Of a DNA stretch of 64,000 nt, positions 29,221 through 37,310 are shown one piece after another (position 1 is the first letter of the stretch; each line of letters begins with the position of its first letter). The position numbers were made by a program, and so were the translations under genes. Source of the DNA: Burkholderiales bacterium. GTDB taxonomy: Bacteria > Pseudomonadota > Gammaproteobacteria > Burkholderiales > Burkholderiaceae_A. The stretch is taken from assembly GCA_027486725.1 (NCBI GenBank), contig JAIXOP010000015.1, forward strand, positions 442,199 through 506,198. Direction: 5' to 3'. The notes beneath the pieces were generated by a model that was not told the origin of the DNA, did not search any database, and saw only the letters and a program-made list of their open reading frames with translations.

Positions 29221-30079
29221 CCAGTCTCGGCCCCGCGGCAGGGATCGCGATGCCCTCGGCGTCGAAGGCATCCTTGAGCCTCTGCAGAAATTCGCGCCGC
29301 ACCGGCCCCTGGCCCAGCGGAGTGACCTTGATGCGGCAGCGGATCATCAGGGACTTGTCGGCCCAGGCATCGACCCCGGCGACCTCCAGGGGCTCGAGAA
29401 TGCGGCCGCGGTGGGCAGGATCCTGGCGGATGCTCTCGGCGACCTGCCGCATCACACCAGCGACCCGCTCGAGGTCCTCGTCGTAGCCCACGCCAATGTC
29501 CATCACGGCGAAGGCAAACTGCCGCGACTTGTTCGACACGGTGGTGATGTGGCCGTTGGGGATGTAATGCACGGCGCCCTCGTAATCGCGCAGGCGCACA
29601 TAGCGCAGCGTGACCTCCTCCACCAGGCCGGACTTGCCGGCCACCTCGACCACATCGCCCTGGCGAATTTGGTTTTCGAGGAGCATGACAATGCCACTGA
29701 AATAATCTTTGACCAGCGACTGTGCACCGAAACCGATGGCCAGGCCCGCCACCCCTGCACCAGCCAGCAGGGGCGCAATCGAGATGCCGAATTCCGAGAG
29801 CACCAGCATGATGCTCACCACGATGAGCACCACCGAGACCACATAGCGCACGACGCGTGCGAGGGTCTCGATGCGCTTGCGCTCTTCGGGGCTGTCCACG
29901 CGGGCCATCAGGCCGCGAACCGAGGCCTGCAGGATTCGAAAGACCGCGCTGCGAAGGACCCAGAGGCCCAGCAGCAGCAGGGGAATGTGGACAAAGGCCA
30001 AGACCTCGTCGGCCCAGGGGGGAAGGGTCTCGGTCTGGGTGATTGCCTTGATGGCAGCGGCGCTGAGCTCTCGTAACAT
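29168..30079 (-). CDS. small-conductance mechanosensitive channel (MscS family)
   Basis: Heptameric tension-gated channel protecting against hypo-osmotic shock; 303 residues. Hydrophobic helices at about 30-48, 77-98 and 104-125 precede the pore helix GAGVAGLAIGFGAQSLVKDYFSG, rich in packed Gly/Ala as in MscS TM3. The beta domain (GDVVEVAGKSGLVEEVTLRYVRLRDYEG) and the C-terminal domain follow. An Ala-rich tail ends the protein opposite the AI-2E gene. The gene diverges from the LOG gene across 42 bp. Confidence 0.93.
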   Translation of the reverse strand: MLRELSAAAIKAITQTETLPPWADEVLAFVHIPLLLLGLWVLRSAVFRILQASVRGLMARVDSPEERKRIETLARVVRYVVSVVLIVVSIMLVLSEFGISIAPLLAGAGVAGLAIGFGAQSLVKDYFSGIVMLLENQIRQGDVVEVAGKSGLVEEVTLRYVRLRDYEGAVHYIPNGHITTVSNKSRQFAFAVMDIGVGYDEDLERVAGVMRQVAESIRQDPAHRGRILEPLEVAGVDAWADKSLMIRCRIKVTPLGQGPVRREFLQRLKDAFDAEGIAIPAAGPRLATAAVDPAGPAAAAAPK

Positions 30080-30121
30080 GGGCTGAGTCTACCCAAATGC
30101 GACATCCCCGACTGCGAGACC

Positions 30122-30745
30122 ATGCATCCCGACCAGCCCGAGCCCCAGCCCTCCGCCAACTCCTCTCCGGCAGTATCCATGCGGCCACCGGCGGGCCTCT
30201 CCCTGTGTGTCTTCTGCGGCTCTCGGCTGGGCCATGATCCCGCCTGGTCGGCGATGGCCACCGAGCTGGGCATTGGCCTGGCCGAGGCGGGGCATCGGCT
30301 GGTGTTTGGGGCGGGCCGCTGGGGCCTGATGGGCACCGTGGCGCAGGCGGCCCTCGAGGCCGGCGGCGAGGTGGTGGGCATTATTCCCCGCTACCTCATC
30401 GACCTAGAGCCGGTGCTCCCCGGACTGACCCGGGTCGAGGTGGTGGACTCCATGATCGAGCGCAAGCTGCGCATGATGGATGCCGCCGATGGCTTTGTGG
30501 TGCTTCCGGGCGGTCTGGGCACTCTGGAGGAGCTCTTTGAGGTGTGGACAGCCCAGCAGACGGGCGTCCACCGCAAGCCCATCTGGCTGGTCTCGCCCGA
30601 TGGCTTCTTCGACCACCTCCTGAAGCATGTGGCCCTGTGCGGTGAGCGGGGCTTCCTGGTCCCGCATCACTTGGATGCGGTGGAGGTGTTGCCCTCGGTG
30701 GGGGACCTCTTGGCTCGACTCCACCGTGTGGAGCCGGGGCGCTAG
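30122..30745 (+). CDS. LOG family protein (nucleoside 5'-monophosphate phosphoribohydrolase)
   Basis: Rossmann-like protein of 207 residues in the LOG/TIGR00730 family; members release the base from (cytokinin) nucleoside monophosphates or from AMP. The nucleotide site CVFCGSRLG, the substrate loop MIERKLRMMDAADGFVVLPGG and the PGGLGTLEELFEVWT motif are complete. The first 20 or so residues (HPDQPEPQPSANSS) look like a nonconserved extension, so an internal start is possible. The physiological substrate in this organism is unknown. Confidence 0.9.
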   Translation: MHPDQPEPQPSANSSPAVSMRPPAGLSLCVFCGSRLGHDPAWSAMATELGIGLAEAGHRLVFGAGRWGLMGTVAQAALEAGGEVVGIIPRYLIDLEPVLPGLTRVEVVDSMIERKLRMMDAADGFVVLPGGLGTLEELFEVWTAQQTGVHRKPIWLVSPDGFFDHLLKHVALCGERGFLVPHHLDAVEVLPSVGDLLARLHRVEPGR

Positions 30746-30791
30746 AGGTCGATCTGCCATCGAACCCCAGCGGCGCCAGAACCCAACTCCG

Positions 30792-31499
30792 CTAGAACTC
30801 CACCTCCCCGCGCTCGGTGGGCAGGGCCAGATGCTCGGTGGCAGCCCAGCGCAGGCACTCCACCTCGAATCCCAGGCTCGGGTGGCCTGGGGCTGGACGA
30901 AGGATCAACTCGCTGATGGCGGCGTTGGGAATCGGCCACCCCCGCGGCTGCTCGAGCGCAACGCGGTGTGCCCATCGATAGAACAAATCCAAGACCCCGC
31001 CGTGGGTGCACAGCAGCCACTGGGGCGCCGTCTCGGCCCGGGTCGGGGCCTGGGCGCACTGACCGAGAATTTCCCGAACGCCCGCCGCAACGCGCTGCTC
31101 GAACTGACGCAGGCTCTCGCCCGCGGGTGGCGCCCGCTCTGGATCGCGGCGCTGAAAGTCGGTGGCCGCCTGCGGATGATGGCCGCCCCGCTCTTCGGGG
31201 GTCAGACCCTGGAAAATGCCGTAGTGGCGCTCAGCGAACTCGGGCACTTCCACCACCGGCGATGCTGCATGGGCCATTTGGCGCAGCAGCGGCAACAGTG
31301 TCTGGCGGGTGCGCAGCAGGCCGGAGTGGACCACGCCATCGAAGGACCAGCCCGCTAGGCCGTCGGCCAGGGCCCTGGCCTGGGCATGGCCCTGCGCATT
31401 GAGCGCAATGTCGAGGCGTCCCTGCATGCGGCTCTCGGCATTCCATGGGGTCTCACCATGGCGAACAACCACCAGCCGCAGCGCTGCATCGCTGCTCAA
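30792..31499 (-). CDS. histidine phosphatase (phosphoglycerate mutase-like) family protein
   Basis: Cofactor-independent histidine-phosphatase fold, about 235 residues. The phosphoacceptor motif LVVVRHGETPWN is at the N-terminus, followed by SGLLRTRQT, FAERHYGIFQG and the second catalytic His in CTHGGVLDLFY. The start is a TTG at 31499 whose TTGA overlaps the RodZ-like stop, giving M-SSDAALRLVVVRHGE. The ATG candidates farther upstream lie in the antisense-like part of the frame. The substrate is not deducible; alpha-ribazole phosphatase or a broad sugar phosphatase are possible. Confidence 0.88.
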   Translation of the reverse strand: MSSDAALRLVVVRHGETPWNAESRMQGRLDIALNAQGHAQARALADGLAGWSFDGVVHSGLLRTRQTLLPLLRQMAHAASPVVEVPEFAERHYGIFQGLTPEERGGHHPQAATDFQRRDPERAPPAGESLRQFEQRVAAGVREILGQCAQAPTRAETAPQWLLCTHGGVLDLFYRWAHRVALEQPRGWPIPNAAISELILRPAPGHPSLGFEVECLRWAATEHLALPTERGEVEF

Positions 31500-32428
31500 C
31501 GGGCGAGATCCTCCAGGGCGATCCGGCCCACGCGGGCGAGATTGCGGCCCGTCTCGTCGTTGGCCTTCAGACGCACCTCTTTGCCGCGCACCTCCACACG
31601 CACCTCGTCGGGGCCATTGACCACGAGGTAGATCGGCATTTCGTCGAAGGCCACCGATCCGCCGCCCGACAGGCTGCGTTGCTCCACCTCGTCGTTGGCT
31701 TTGCGCACCCAGTACCAGGTGGCGGCATTGCCCGCGCGGAGGCGCAGGGCCGGGGCTTCGGGTGCGGGTGCGGGGGCAGGTACGGGTGTAGGTGCGGGTG
31801 CGGTGGGGGTCGTGGCGAGCGGGGTGAGTTCGGGCGTGGCAGCCGGGCCGGCGGTTGGCGTGATTGCCGCGGTGATTTCGGGCGTGGCCTCGAGCGTGGC
31901 CTCGGGGGTGGTTTCGGGCGTGGCCTCGGGGGTAAGTCCGGGCGTGGTTGCCGTCGGCGCCGGGCTGGGCTCGGAATCCCACCACACCAGCATGGCCGAG
32001 GCGATGGCAAGCACGGTCACCGCACAGGCCACGGCCAGGGCGGAGCGCTGGCGGCGAAGGTGGGGCGGGTCCGCCAAGGGCTCGGGCTGGGATGCGGGGG
32101 GCTGGTCGATTGGGGGTTCGGGCAGCGGCGCCTCCTCGGCTGAAGGCGCAGGCCGCAAAGACACCAACAAATCCTCGGCCTTCAGGCCCAGGGCGGCGGC
32201 GTAGCGGGCGAGGAGTCCCTCGTAGTAGCTGCGGCCATAGAAGACCTGCGTGTTGCCCGACTCCAGGGCGGCCAGCTGATGCCGGGTGGTGCGCAGGGGC
32301 ACCATGTGCTCCTCGAGTGTCTGCCCCCGTGAGGTGCGGCGTTCGGCCAGGCGCTGACCGATCTCCACCGCCGCTGCTGCATAGTGGGCCTGCGCGCCTG
32401 CGCTAGTATCCTGCTCGTTCAAGGCCAT
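31496..32428 (-). CDS. RodZ-like helix-turn-helix membrane protein with DUF4115
   Basis: Bitopic protein of 310 residues arranged like RodZ, the MreB-binding cell-shape factor. It has a cytoplasmic HTH domain (about 20-90: IGQRLAERRTSRGQTLEEHMVPLRTT, with the FYGRSYYEGLLARYAAALGL signature), one transmembrane helix (LAVACAVTVLAIASAMLVWW), a Thr/Pro/Glu repeat linker (TPEATPETTPEATLEATPE) and a C-terminal DUF4115-type beta domain (ATWYWVRKANDEVEQRSL). In many betaproteobacteria the RodZ-like gene sits near ispG/hisS instead. The start at 32428 lies 31 bp from divergent osmC. Confidence 0.82.
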   Translation of the reverse strand: MALNEQDTSAGAQAHYAAAAVEIGQRLAERRTSRGQTLEEHMVPLRTTRHQLAALESGNTQVFYGRSYYEGLLARYAAALGLKAEDLLVSLRPAPSAEEAPLPEPPIDQPPASQPEPLADPPHLRRQRSALAVACAVTVLAIASAMLVWWDSEPSPAPTATTPGLTPEATPETTPEATLEATPEITAAITPTAGPAATPELTPLATTPTAPAPTPVPAPAPAPEAPALRLRAGNAATWYWVRKANDEVEQRSLSGGGSVAFDEMPIYLVVNGPDEVRVEVRGKEVRLKANDETGRNLARVGRIALEDLAR

Positions 32429-32459
32429 GGCCTTCCTCCCAACTTTCCATTTTGCTTTT

Positions 32460-32882
32460 ATGAACACAACCATTCGCTGGGGCGGCCCCGGCACGATGAC
32501 CCTGGTGGCCGAGACCGGCTCTGGCCACAGCTTTGTGATGGACGGTGCTCCCGAAGGTGGAGGCCGAGACCTGGGCCCACGCCCCATGGAGGCCCTGCTG
32601 AGCGCGGCCGCAGCCTGCTCGGCCTACGACGTCATTCTGATTCTGGTGAAGAGCGGCCAGGACCTGCACCGGTGCACCGTGTCTGCCGAAGCGACACGCG
32701 CCGAGACGGACCCCAAGGTCTTCACGCAGATTCAATTGGTGTACCAGCTTGCGGGCCGGGGGCTCAAACAAAGCATCGCCGACCGGGCCGTGGCCCTGTC
32801 GGCGGAGAAATACTGCTCGGCGACCCGGATGCTGGGCATGACGGCCGAGATCACCCATCGGGTGGAGATCACCGAAATCTGA
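32460..32882 (+). CDS. OsmC family protein (peroxiredoxin-like)
   Basis: Small protein of 140 residues of the OsmC/Ohr/YhfA superfamily. The two redox cysteines are in place: AAACSAYDVILIL on the central helix and AEKYCSATRML near the C-terminus. The pattern is closer to the YhfA-like branch than to Ohr, whose role is less defined than organic hydroperoxide reduction. The start at 32460 (MNTTIRWGGPG) begins the conserved domain; an upstream ATG at 32427 would overlap the RodZ-like start. Confidence 0.9.
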   Translation: MNTTIRWGGPGTMTLVAETGSGHSFVMDGAPEGGGRDLGPRPMEALLSAAAACSAYDVILILVKSGQDLHRCTVSAEATRAETDPKVFTQIQLVYQLAGRGLKQSIADRAVALSAEKYCSATRMLGMTAEITHRVEITEI

Positions 32883-32892
32883 GTGATCCCCG

Positions 32893-32913
32893 CCCGACGG
32901 CGACCGCCGCGGG
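32893..32913. terminator. possible bidirectional hairpin between osmC-like and pal
   Basis: CCCG-A-CGGCG and CGCCG-CGGG form a 9-bp stem with one bulged A, in the 31-bp gap between the two converging stop codons. There is no T-tract, so termination is inferred only from placement. Confidence 0.3.
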
Positions 32914-33411
32914 TCAGCGAAGGATGAGGTCGGCCCGGCGGTTCTCTGCGCGGGCTGCCTCGTCTTCACCCTTGGCGCGAGGACGCTCCTCGCCAAAGCT
33001 GACGGTCTCGATGCGCGAGGCCGGAACGCCCAGGGCCTTCAGCGACGAACCCACAGCATCGGCACGCTTCTGGCCGAGGGCCAGGTTGTACTCGCTGGTG
33101 CCACGGTCGTCGGCATTGCCTTCGATGACCACGCGGGCCGTGGGCGCGGCGTTGAGGTAGTTCGCGTGGGCGGTGACCACATCGCGGAAGCTCTCGTTCA
33201 CCTCAAAACTGTCGTAGGCGAAGAACACGGACTTCTGAACCTTGGCCAGCTCGGCCTCGGCCCGCTCCAGAGCGATCTGCTGCGCTGTTTTGTTGGGATC
33301 GACCTGGGCGCCCTTTTCGGGGGCGACCGACACCGACGAACAGGCAGAAACCAGCAGAACCATCGAGGCTGCGAGGGCAGCCCGGGCAGAAACGCGGGAG
33401 ATCACAGACAT
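32914..33411 (-). CDS. pal: peptidoglycan-associated lipoprotein Pal
   Basis: Outer-membrane lipoprotein of 165 residues with a C-terminal OmpA-type domain that binds peptidoglycan diaminopimelate. The lipobox LLVSAC gives a lipidated cysteine at about residue 24. The domain shows SVFFAYDSFEVN, VVIEGNADDRGTSEYNLALGQKRA and ENRRADLIL, diagnostic of Pal. Normally pal sits in tol-pal-ybgF; here it lies alone, 40 bp downstream of the RND exporter gene and on the same strand, with a GGAG site. It may be read through from the transport cluster or have its own promoter. Confidence 0.93.
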   Translation of the reverse strand: MSVISRVSARAALAASMVLLVSACSSVSVAPEKGAQVDPNKTAQQIALERAEAELAKVQKSVFFAYDSFEVNESFRDVVTAHANYLNAAPTARVVIEGNADDRGTSEYNLALGQKRADAVGSSLKALGVPASRIETVSFGEERPRAKGEDEAARAENRRADLILR

Positions 33412-33451
33412 AGTCAAACTCCAGAAGTGATTGGTAGGAACCCTAAGGATA

Positions 33452-35953
33452 TCAAGCCTCTTTGCTATCTGCCTTGCGCAGGGGGTTGATCTCCACCTCA
33501 CCCGGCTTGCGGCGATTGCCCAGCTTGAACACGTTGGCCAAGGCGGGGATGAGGATGATGGCGCCAATCATGTTCCAGAGGAACATGAAGGTGAGCAGCA
33601 GGCCCATGTCCGCCTGGAACTTGATGCTCGAGAAGACCCACATGACCACGCCTGCGGCCAGGGTGATGCCCGTGAAGGCCACCGAGATGCCGGTCGTCTT
33701 CATAGTCTCGAAGTAGGCATCCTTCAGGCTGAGACCCTGGGCAAGGAACTGCTCCAGACGGTTGTAGAGGTAGATGCCGTAGTCCACACCGATGCCCACG
33801 CCCAGTGCAATCACGGGCAGCGTGGCCACCTTCACGCCCAGGCCGAGCATCACCATGATGGCCTCGGCGAGGAAGGAGGTGATGACCAGCGGGATCAGGA
33901 TGCACAGCGTGATGCGGATCGAGCGGAATTCCAGCATGAGCAGGAAGCTCACCACACCATAAACAATGAAGAGCATGGGCAGCCAGGCGGCCTCCACCAC
34001 CTCGTTGGTGGCAGCCTCGATGCCGGCGTTTCCGGCCGCCAGCAGGATCTCCACATCGGTGTCGGGCTCCAGGCTGCGGAAATCCTCCACCGCCTGGGCG
34101 ACCCGGTCGAGGGTACCCCGCTTGTGGTCGGCCAGATAGAAGATGACCGGCACCATGGAGCAGTCGTTGTTGTAGAAGGCCTGAGGGGCTGAGCGCAGGG
34201 CCGCGTTGCTGATGAACTTGTCGCGGCTGATGGTCGAGAACTTCAGGTTGCCGCCGGCAGCACCGGTGGTGATCTGATCCGTGATGTTGAACAGCGAGGT
34301 CGAGCCCTGCACCCCCTCCACCTGCTCGAGGGTCCACTGGAGGCGGCGCACGGTCGATGCTGCCGGGTAGGCGCCACACTCGGCGGGCGGCGTGGTGACG
34401 ATCACCACAAACACATCCGAGCTGGTCGAGAAGCGGCTGTTGAAGAAGGCCACGTCCTTGTTGTATCGGGCATCGGCGCGGAACTCCGGTGCACCGGGGT
34501 TGAGGTCACCGATCTCCAGGTCGCCGCTGGTGATGAATCCCCAGGTGAAGATGCCGGCGGCCAGGGCCAGGACAGCCATGGACCGCTTGCCATCGGCCAG
34601 CGATGCTACGGCGCGAGCGAAGGAGTGCTTGCCCACCATGCGATTGCGGGCGTGTTGAAGGCCGCGCTCGCTCAGACCGGCGTAGGACATGGTCATCGGC
34701 AGCAGAGCCATCTTGGTGAAGATGATCACGGCAATACCAATCGATGCGCTGATGGCCAGCTCACGAATCACGCCGATGTCGATGAGCAACAGAGTGGAGA
34801 AGCCCACGGCGTCGGAGATCAGGGCGATGGAGCCGGGAACGAACAACAGGCTGAAGGTGGCGCGGGCCGACGTGACTTTGTCTTTGCCCGAGGCCATCCA
34901 GGTGCCCATGGTGTTGACGTTCTGCACGGCGTGCGAGACACCGATGGCAAAGGTCATGAAGGGAACCAGAATGCTGTAGGGGTCGAGTCCGAAGCCAAGC
35001 AGGCGGATGATGCCCACGTGCCAGATCACGGCAATGAGAGAGCATCCGATGGTGGCCAGCGTGGACTTCCAGCAGCGGCAGTAGTAGTAGAGCAGTGCCG
35101 TCGTGATGAGCACGGTGAATACAAAGAACATGCCGATGGCGCCGGCACCCTCGATGAGATCGCCCACCAGCTTGGCAAAGCCCACGACGTAAATGTTGAC
35201 ACCGCGATTCTCAAACTTCTCGCGCACTTGCGCCTCGACAGTGCGGGAGAACTCGCCGTACTCGAGCTTCTCGCCCGTGTCGGGATCCTTCTCGACCAGC
35301 GGGGCCAGGATCACCGTGGACGTCTCGTCATCGGAGACGAGCAGGCCGTGCAGTTTGGCCTTGAGAATATTTTCGCGCAGCTGCTGAATCTCTTCGGGGG
35401 TGCCGGTGAATCCCGTGGGCATGACCAGACCCGAGCGGTATCCATCTTCGGCCGCCTCGAACCAGAGCGAGTTGGGTGTCCAGAGCGACCGCATATTGCC
35501 GCGGTCCACGCCCTTGATGAAGAACACCGCTTCGCTGATTTCCTTCAGCGTGTTGATGTAGTCGGCGCTGTAGATGTTGCCGTCCTTCGCCTCGACGGCG
35601 ATGCGAACAATATTGCCCAGAGGCATGAGCTCGTACTCATACTTCAGGTAGTTCTGCACATACTCGTGCTTGGCCGGAATCATCTTTTGCAGCGAGGCAT
35701 CGGGCACGATCTTGGTGGCCTGCCAGGCAAAGAAGACCGTGAGGATGCCCAGGATCACCAGCCACAGAGGGCGCCGAGAGAACAGAGCGTTCTCAACGTG
35801 TTTGGCCGCCTTGTTGATGAAACCATCGACATGTTCGACCGTCTGGTTTGCCAGCGACTCGGCCTCATTCAGCTTCTGATCGGCCTCGGAGAGGGCGCGC
35901 TGGCCAACTTCAAAGCCTTTTTCGATGTGCTTGTCTACCTTGGGGGGCTGCAT
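33452..35953 (-). CDS. MMPL/RND superfamily exporter
   Basis: Large inner-membrane exporter of 833 residues with the two-fold MMPL layout: a helix near residue 62, a periplasmic domain, a bundle of helices, then the same again (second half from about 455, MAVLALAAGIFTWGF). The loops GVSHAVQNVNTM and GVGIGVDYGIYLYNR match the proton-relay regions of HpnN/MmpL-type lipid transporters, though drug-RND acidic residues are not obvious. The first 58 residues are a charged helical cytoplasmic extension (about 5-50). It comes last of the four transport components, 59 bp after the Ycf48-like gene. A hydrophobic or lipidic substrate is inferred. Confidence 0.9.
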   Translation of the reverse strand: MQPPKVDKHIEKGFEVGQRALSEADQKLNEAESLANQTVEHVDGFINKAAKHVENALFSRRPLWLVILGILTVFFAWQATKIVPDASLQKMIPAKHEYVQNYLKYEYELMPLGNIVRIAVEAKDGNIYSADYINTLKEISEAVFFIKGVDRGNMRSLWTPNSLWFEAAEDGYRSGLVMPTGFTGTPEEIQQLRENILKAKLHGLLVSDDETSTVILAPLVEKDPDTGEKLEYGEFSRTVEAQVREKFENRGVNIYVVGFAKLVGDLIEGAGAIGMFFVFTVLITTALLYYYCRCWKSTLATIGCSLIAVIWHVGIIRLLGFGLDPYSILVPFMTFAIGVSHAVQNVNTMGTWMASGKDKVTSARATFSLLFVPGSIALISDAVGFSTLLLIDIGVIRELAISASIGIAVIIFTKMALLPMTMSYAGLSERGLQHARNRMVGKHSFARAVASLADGKRSMAVLALAAGIFTWGFITSGDLEIGDLNPGAPEFRADARYNKDVAFFNSRFSTSSDVFVVIVTTPPAECGAYPAASTVRRLQWTLEQVEGVQGSTSLFNITDQITTGAAGGNLKFSTISRDKFISNAALRSAPQAFYNNDCSMVPVIFYLADHKRGTLDRVAQAVEDFRSLEPDTDVEILLAAGNAGIEAATNEVVEAAWLPMLFIVYGVVSFLLMLEFRSIRITLCILIPLVITSFLAEAIMVMLGLGVKVATLPVIALGVGIGVDYGIYLYNRLEQFLAQGLSLKDAYFETMKTTGISVAFTGITLAAGVVMWVFSSIKFQADMGLLLTFMFLWNMIGAIILIPALANVFKLGNRRKPGEVEINPLRKADSKEA

Positions 35954-36012
35954 GGTCTGCCTCTAAATCGGAAATGGGTGGGTGATGTTTGGTGGTGTGC
36001 AGGTGGCTGGAA

Positions 36013-37170
36013 TTACTTGTCCAGCTTGGGGTAGAGGCTGACGCCAGCCTCTCCCACCGCGACGATTCCCTGATTCAGGGCAACGTAGCTCGTGAGTCGC
36101 TGAGCGCCCACGGGCTTGTCGGCGACCTTCTGAAAGCTCTGGCCGCCATTCAGGCTGATCAGCACGCCGCCGTCGTCGGCCAGAATCTGCAGCCGACCAG
36201 ACTTGTACTCGGCCGTCACCAGCGTGCTGGTGGTCGGCAGGGTCAGCTTGGCCCAGGTCCGGCCATTGTCGATGGATCGATAGGCATTGCCTTTAAAGCC
36301 GTAGGCAAAGATGCTGGAGGGCTGACTGCCCACAGGTGGCAGCCGGAGCGCTCCATAGATGTGACCGATGTAGCCCGTCTCCAGGCGCTGCCAGCTCGCA
36401 CCGCGATCGGCACTGCGGAACACCGTGCCCATTTCACCGCCGACAAGGAGTTCGCCGTTGGCTCCGACCGTGATCGAGTTGAGATGGAGGCCCTCGGGGT
36501 TGGTGAGTCGATCACCAATGAAGAGCCAATCGCCACCGCCATTGGTGGTGGCAAAGAGCTGGCCAAAGGCGCCCACGGCCCAGCCATTTTGTTCATCGAT
36601 GAAGCCGATGTCGAGGAAGGCCCGCGAGGGACCGGTCTTCACAGCCGCTTCGGCGGACGCCAAAAGGTCGTCGGCAGCAAGGATCTGCTCTTCGGCCTTG
36701 GGTCCGCGCGCGCTGGCCTTCACGGCATCGAGGTTCTTCTGGGCTGCAGCCAGCACCTGCTGATTGGCACGATTGCCATCGAAGCTGCGCTTCCAGGTCT
36801 CGCCGCCGTCGGTGGTCGCGAGAATCACACCATCGTGGCCTGCAGCGAAGCCCTTCTTTTCATTGACGAAGCTCACCGCAGTGAGCATGACGCTCGTCGG
36901 GGCGATGGCCTGACGCCAGCTCTTGCCCTCGTCGTCGGAGATCGCGATGATCCCAAAGGTCCCCACAGCCACCAGCCGTGAGCCTGCCCGATCGATGTCG
37001 AGCAGCAGCTTTCTGTCGACATTCTTGGTTGCAATGGCCGAGGCCTCGAGAAGGTCGATGCGCTGCGGCAGGGGCTCGGGCGGCGCCACCGCAATGGTGG
37101 CCATCGTCGTGGTGAGCATCGCCGCGGCGAGCGCAGTGAGGGTGGTGGTGCGGGTGTTGAAAGAGATCAT
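36013..37170 (-). CDS. Ycf48/BNR-type beta-propeller protein, exported
   Basis: Predicted periplasmic seven-bladed propeller of 385 residues related to Ycf48 and sialidase/BNR repeats. A signal-like N-terminus (LTALAAAMLTTTMATIAVA) is followed by repeated Asp-box-type motifs: SDDEGKSWR, TTDGGETWKR, TNGGGDWLF, SADRGASWQR, SIDNGRTWAK, SLNGGQSFQK. A helical, Lys/Ala-rich insertion (about 133-181) interrupts the propeller after the second blade. Proteins of this type recur between DUF1329 and MMPL exporter genes in proteobacteria, suggesting a scaffold for the exporter. Its ligand is unknown. Confidence 0.85.
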   Translation of the reverse strand: MISFNTRTTTLTALAAAMLTTTMATIAVAPPEPLPQRIDLLEASAIATKNVDRKLLLDIDRAGSRLVAVGTFGIIAISDDEGKSWRQAIAPTSVMLTAVSFVNEKKGFAAGHDGVILATTDGGETWKRSFDGNRANQQVLAAAQKNLDAVKASARGPKAEEQILAADDLLASAEAAVKTGPSRAFLDIGFIDEQNGWAVGAFGQLFATTNGGGDWLFIGDRLTNPEGLHLNSITVGANGELLVGGEMGTVFRSADRGASWQRLETGYIGHIYGALRLPPVGSQPSSIFAYGFKGNAYRSIDNGRTWAKLTLPTTSTLVTAEYKSGRLQILADDGGVLISLNGGQSFQKVADKPVGAQRLTSYVALNQGIVAVGEAGVSLYPKLDK

Positions 37171-37260
37171 GGCGAACTTGGTTGTGGGGCAATCGCTTGC
37201 CCGGGGTGAACTTGGTCAATGGCCCTGCCCCAAGAAAGAAGGCAAGGCGGGGTGATGCTT

Positions 37261-37298
37261 CCGCAGCACTGGCCGCCCAAGGCGGCCAGTGCTTGCGG
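37261..37298 (-). other. long intercistronic stem-loop between DUF1329 and Ycf48-like genes
   Basis: CCGCA-GCACTGGCCGCC pairs with GGCGGCCAGTGC-T-TGCGG around a CAA loop: 17 pairs with a single bulged base. It lies 13 bp past the DUF1329 stop and about 90 bp before the Ycf48-like start. No T-tract follows, so it looks more like an RNA-stability or partial-termination element setting relative expression than a full terminator. Confidence 0.6.
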
Positions 37299-37310
37299 TT
37301 TACCTGCCCA

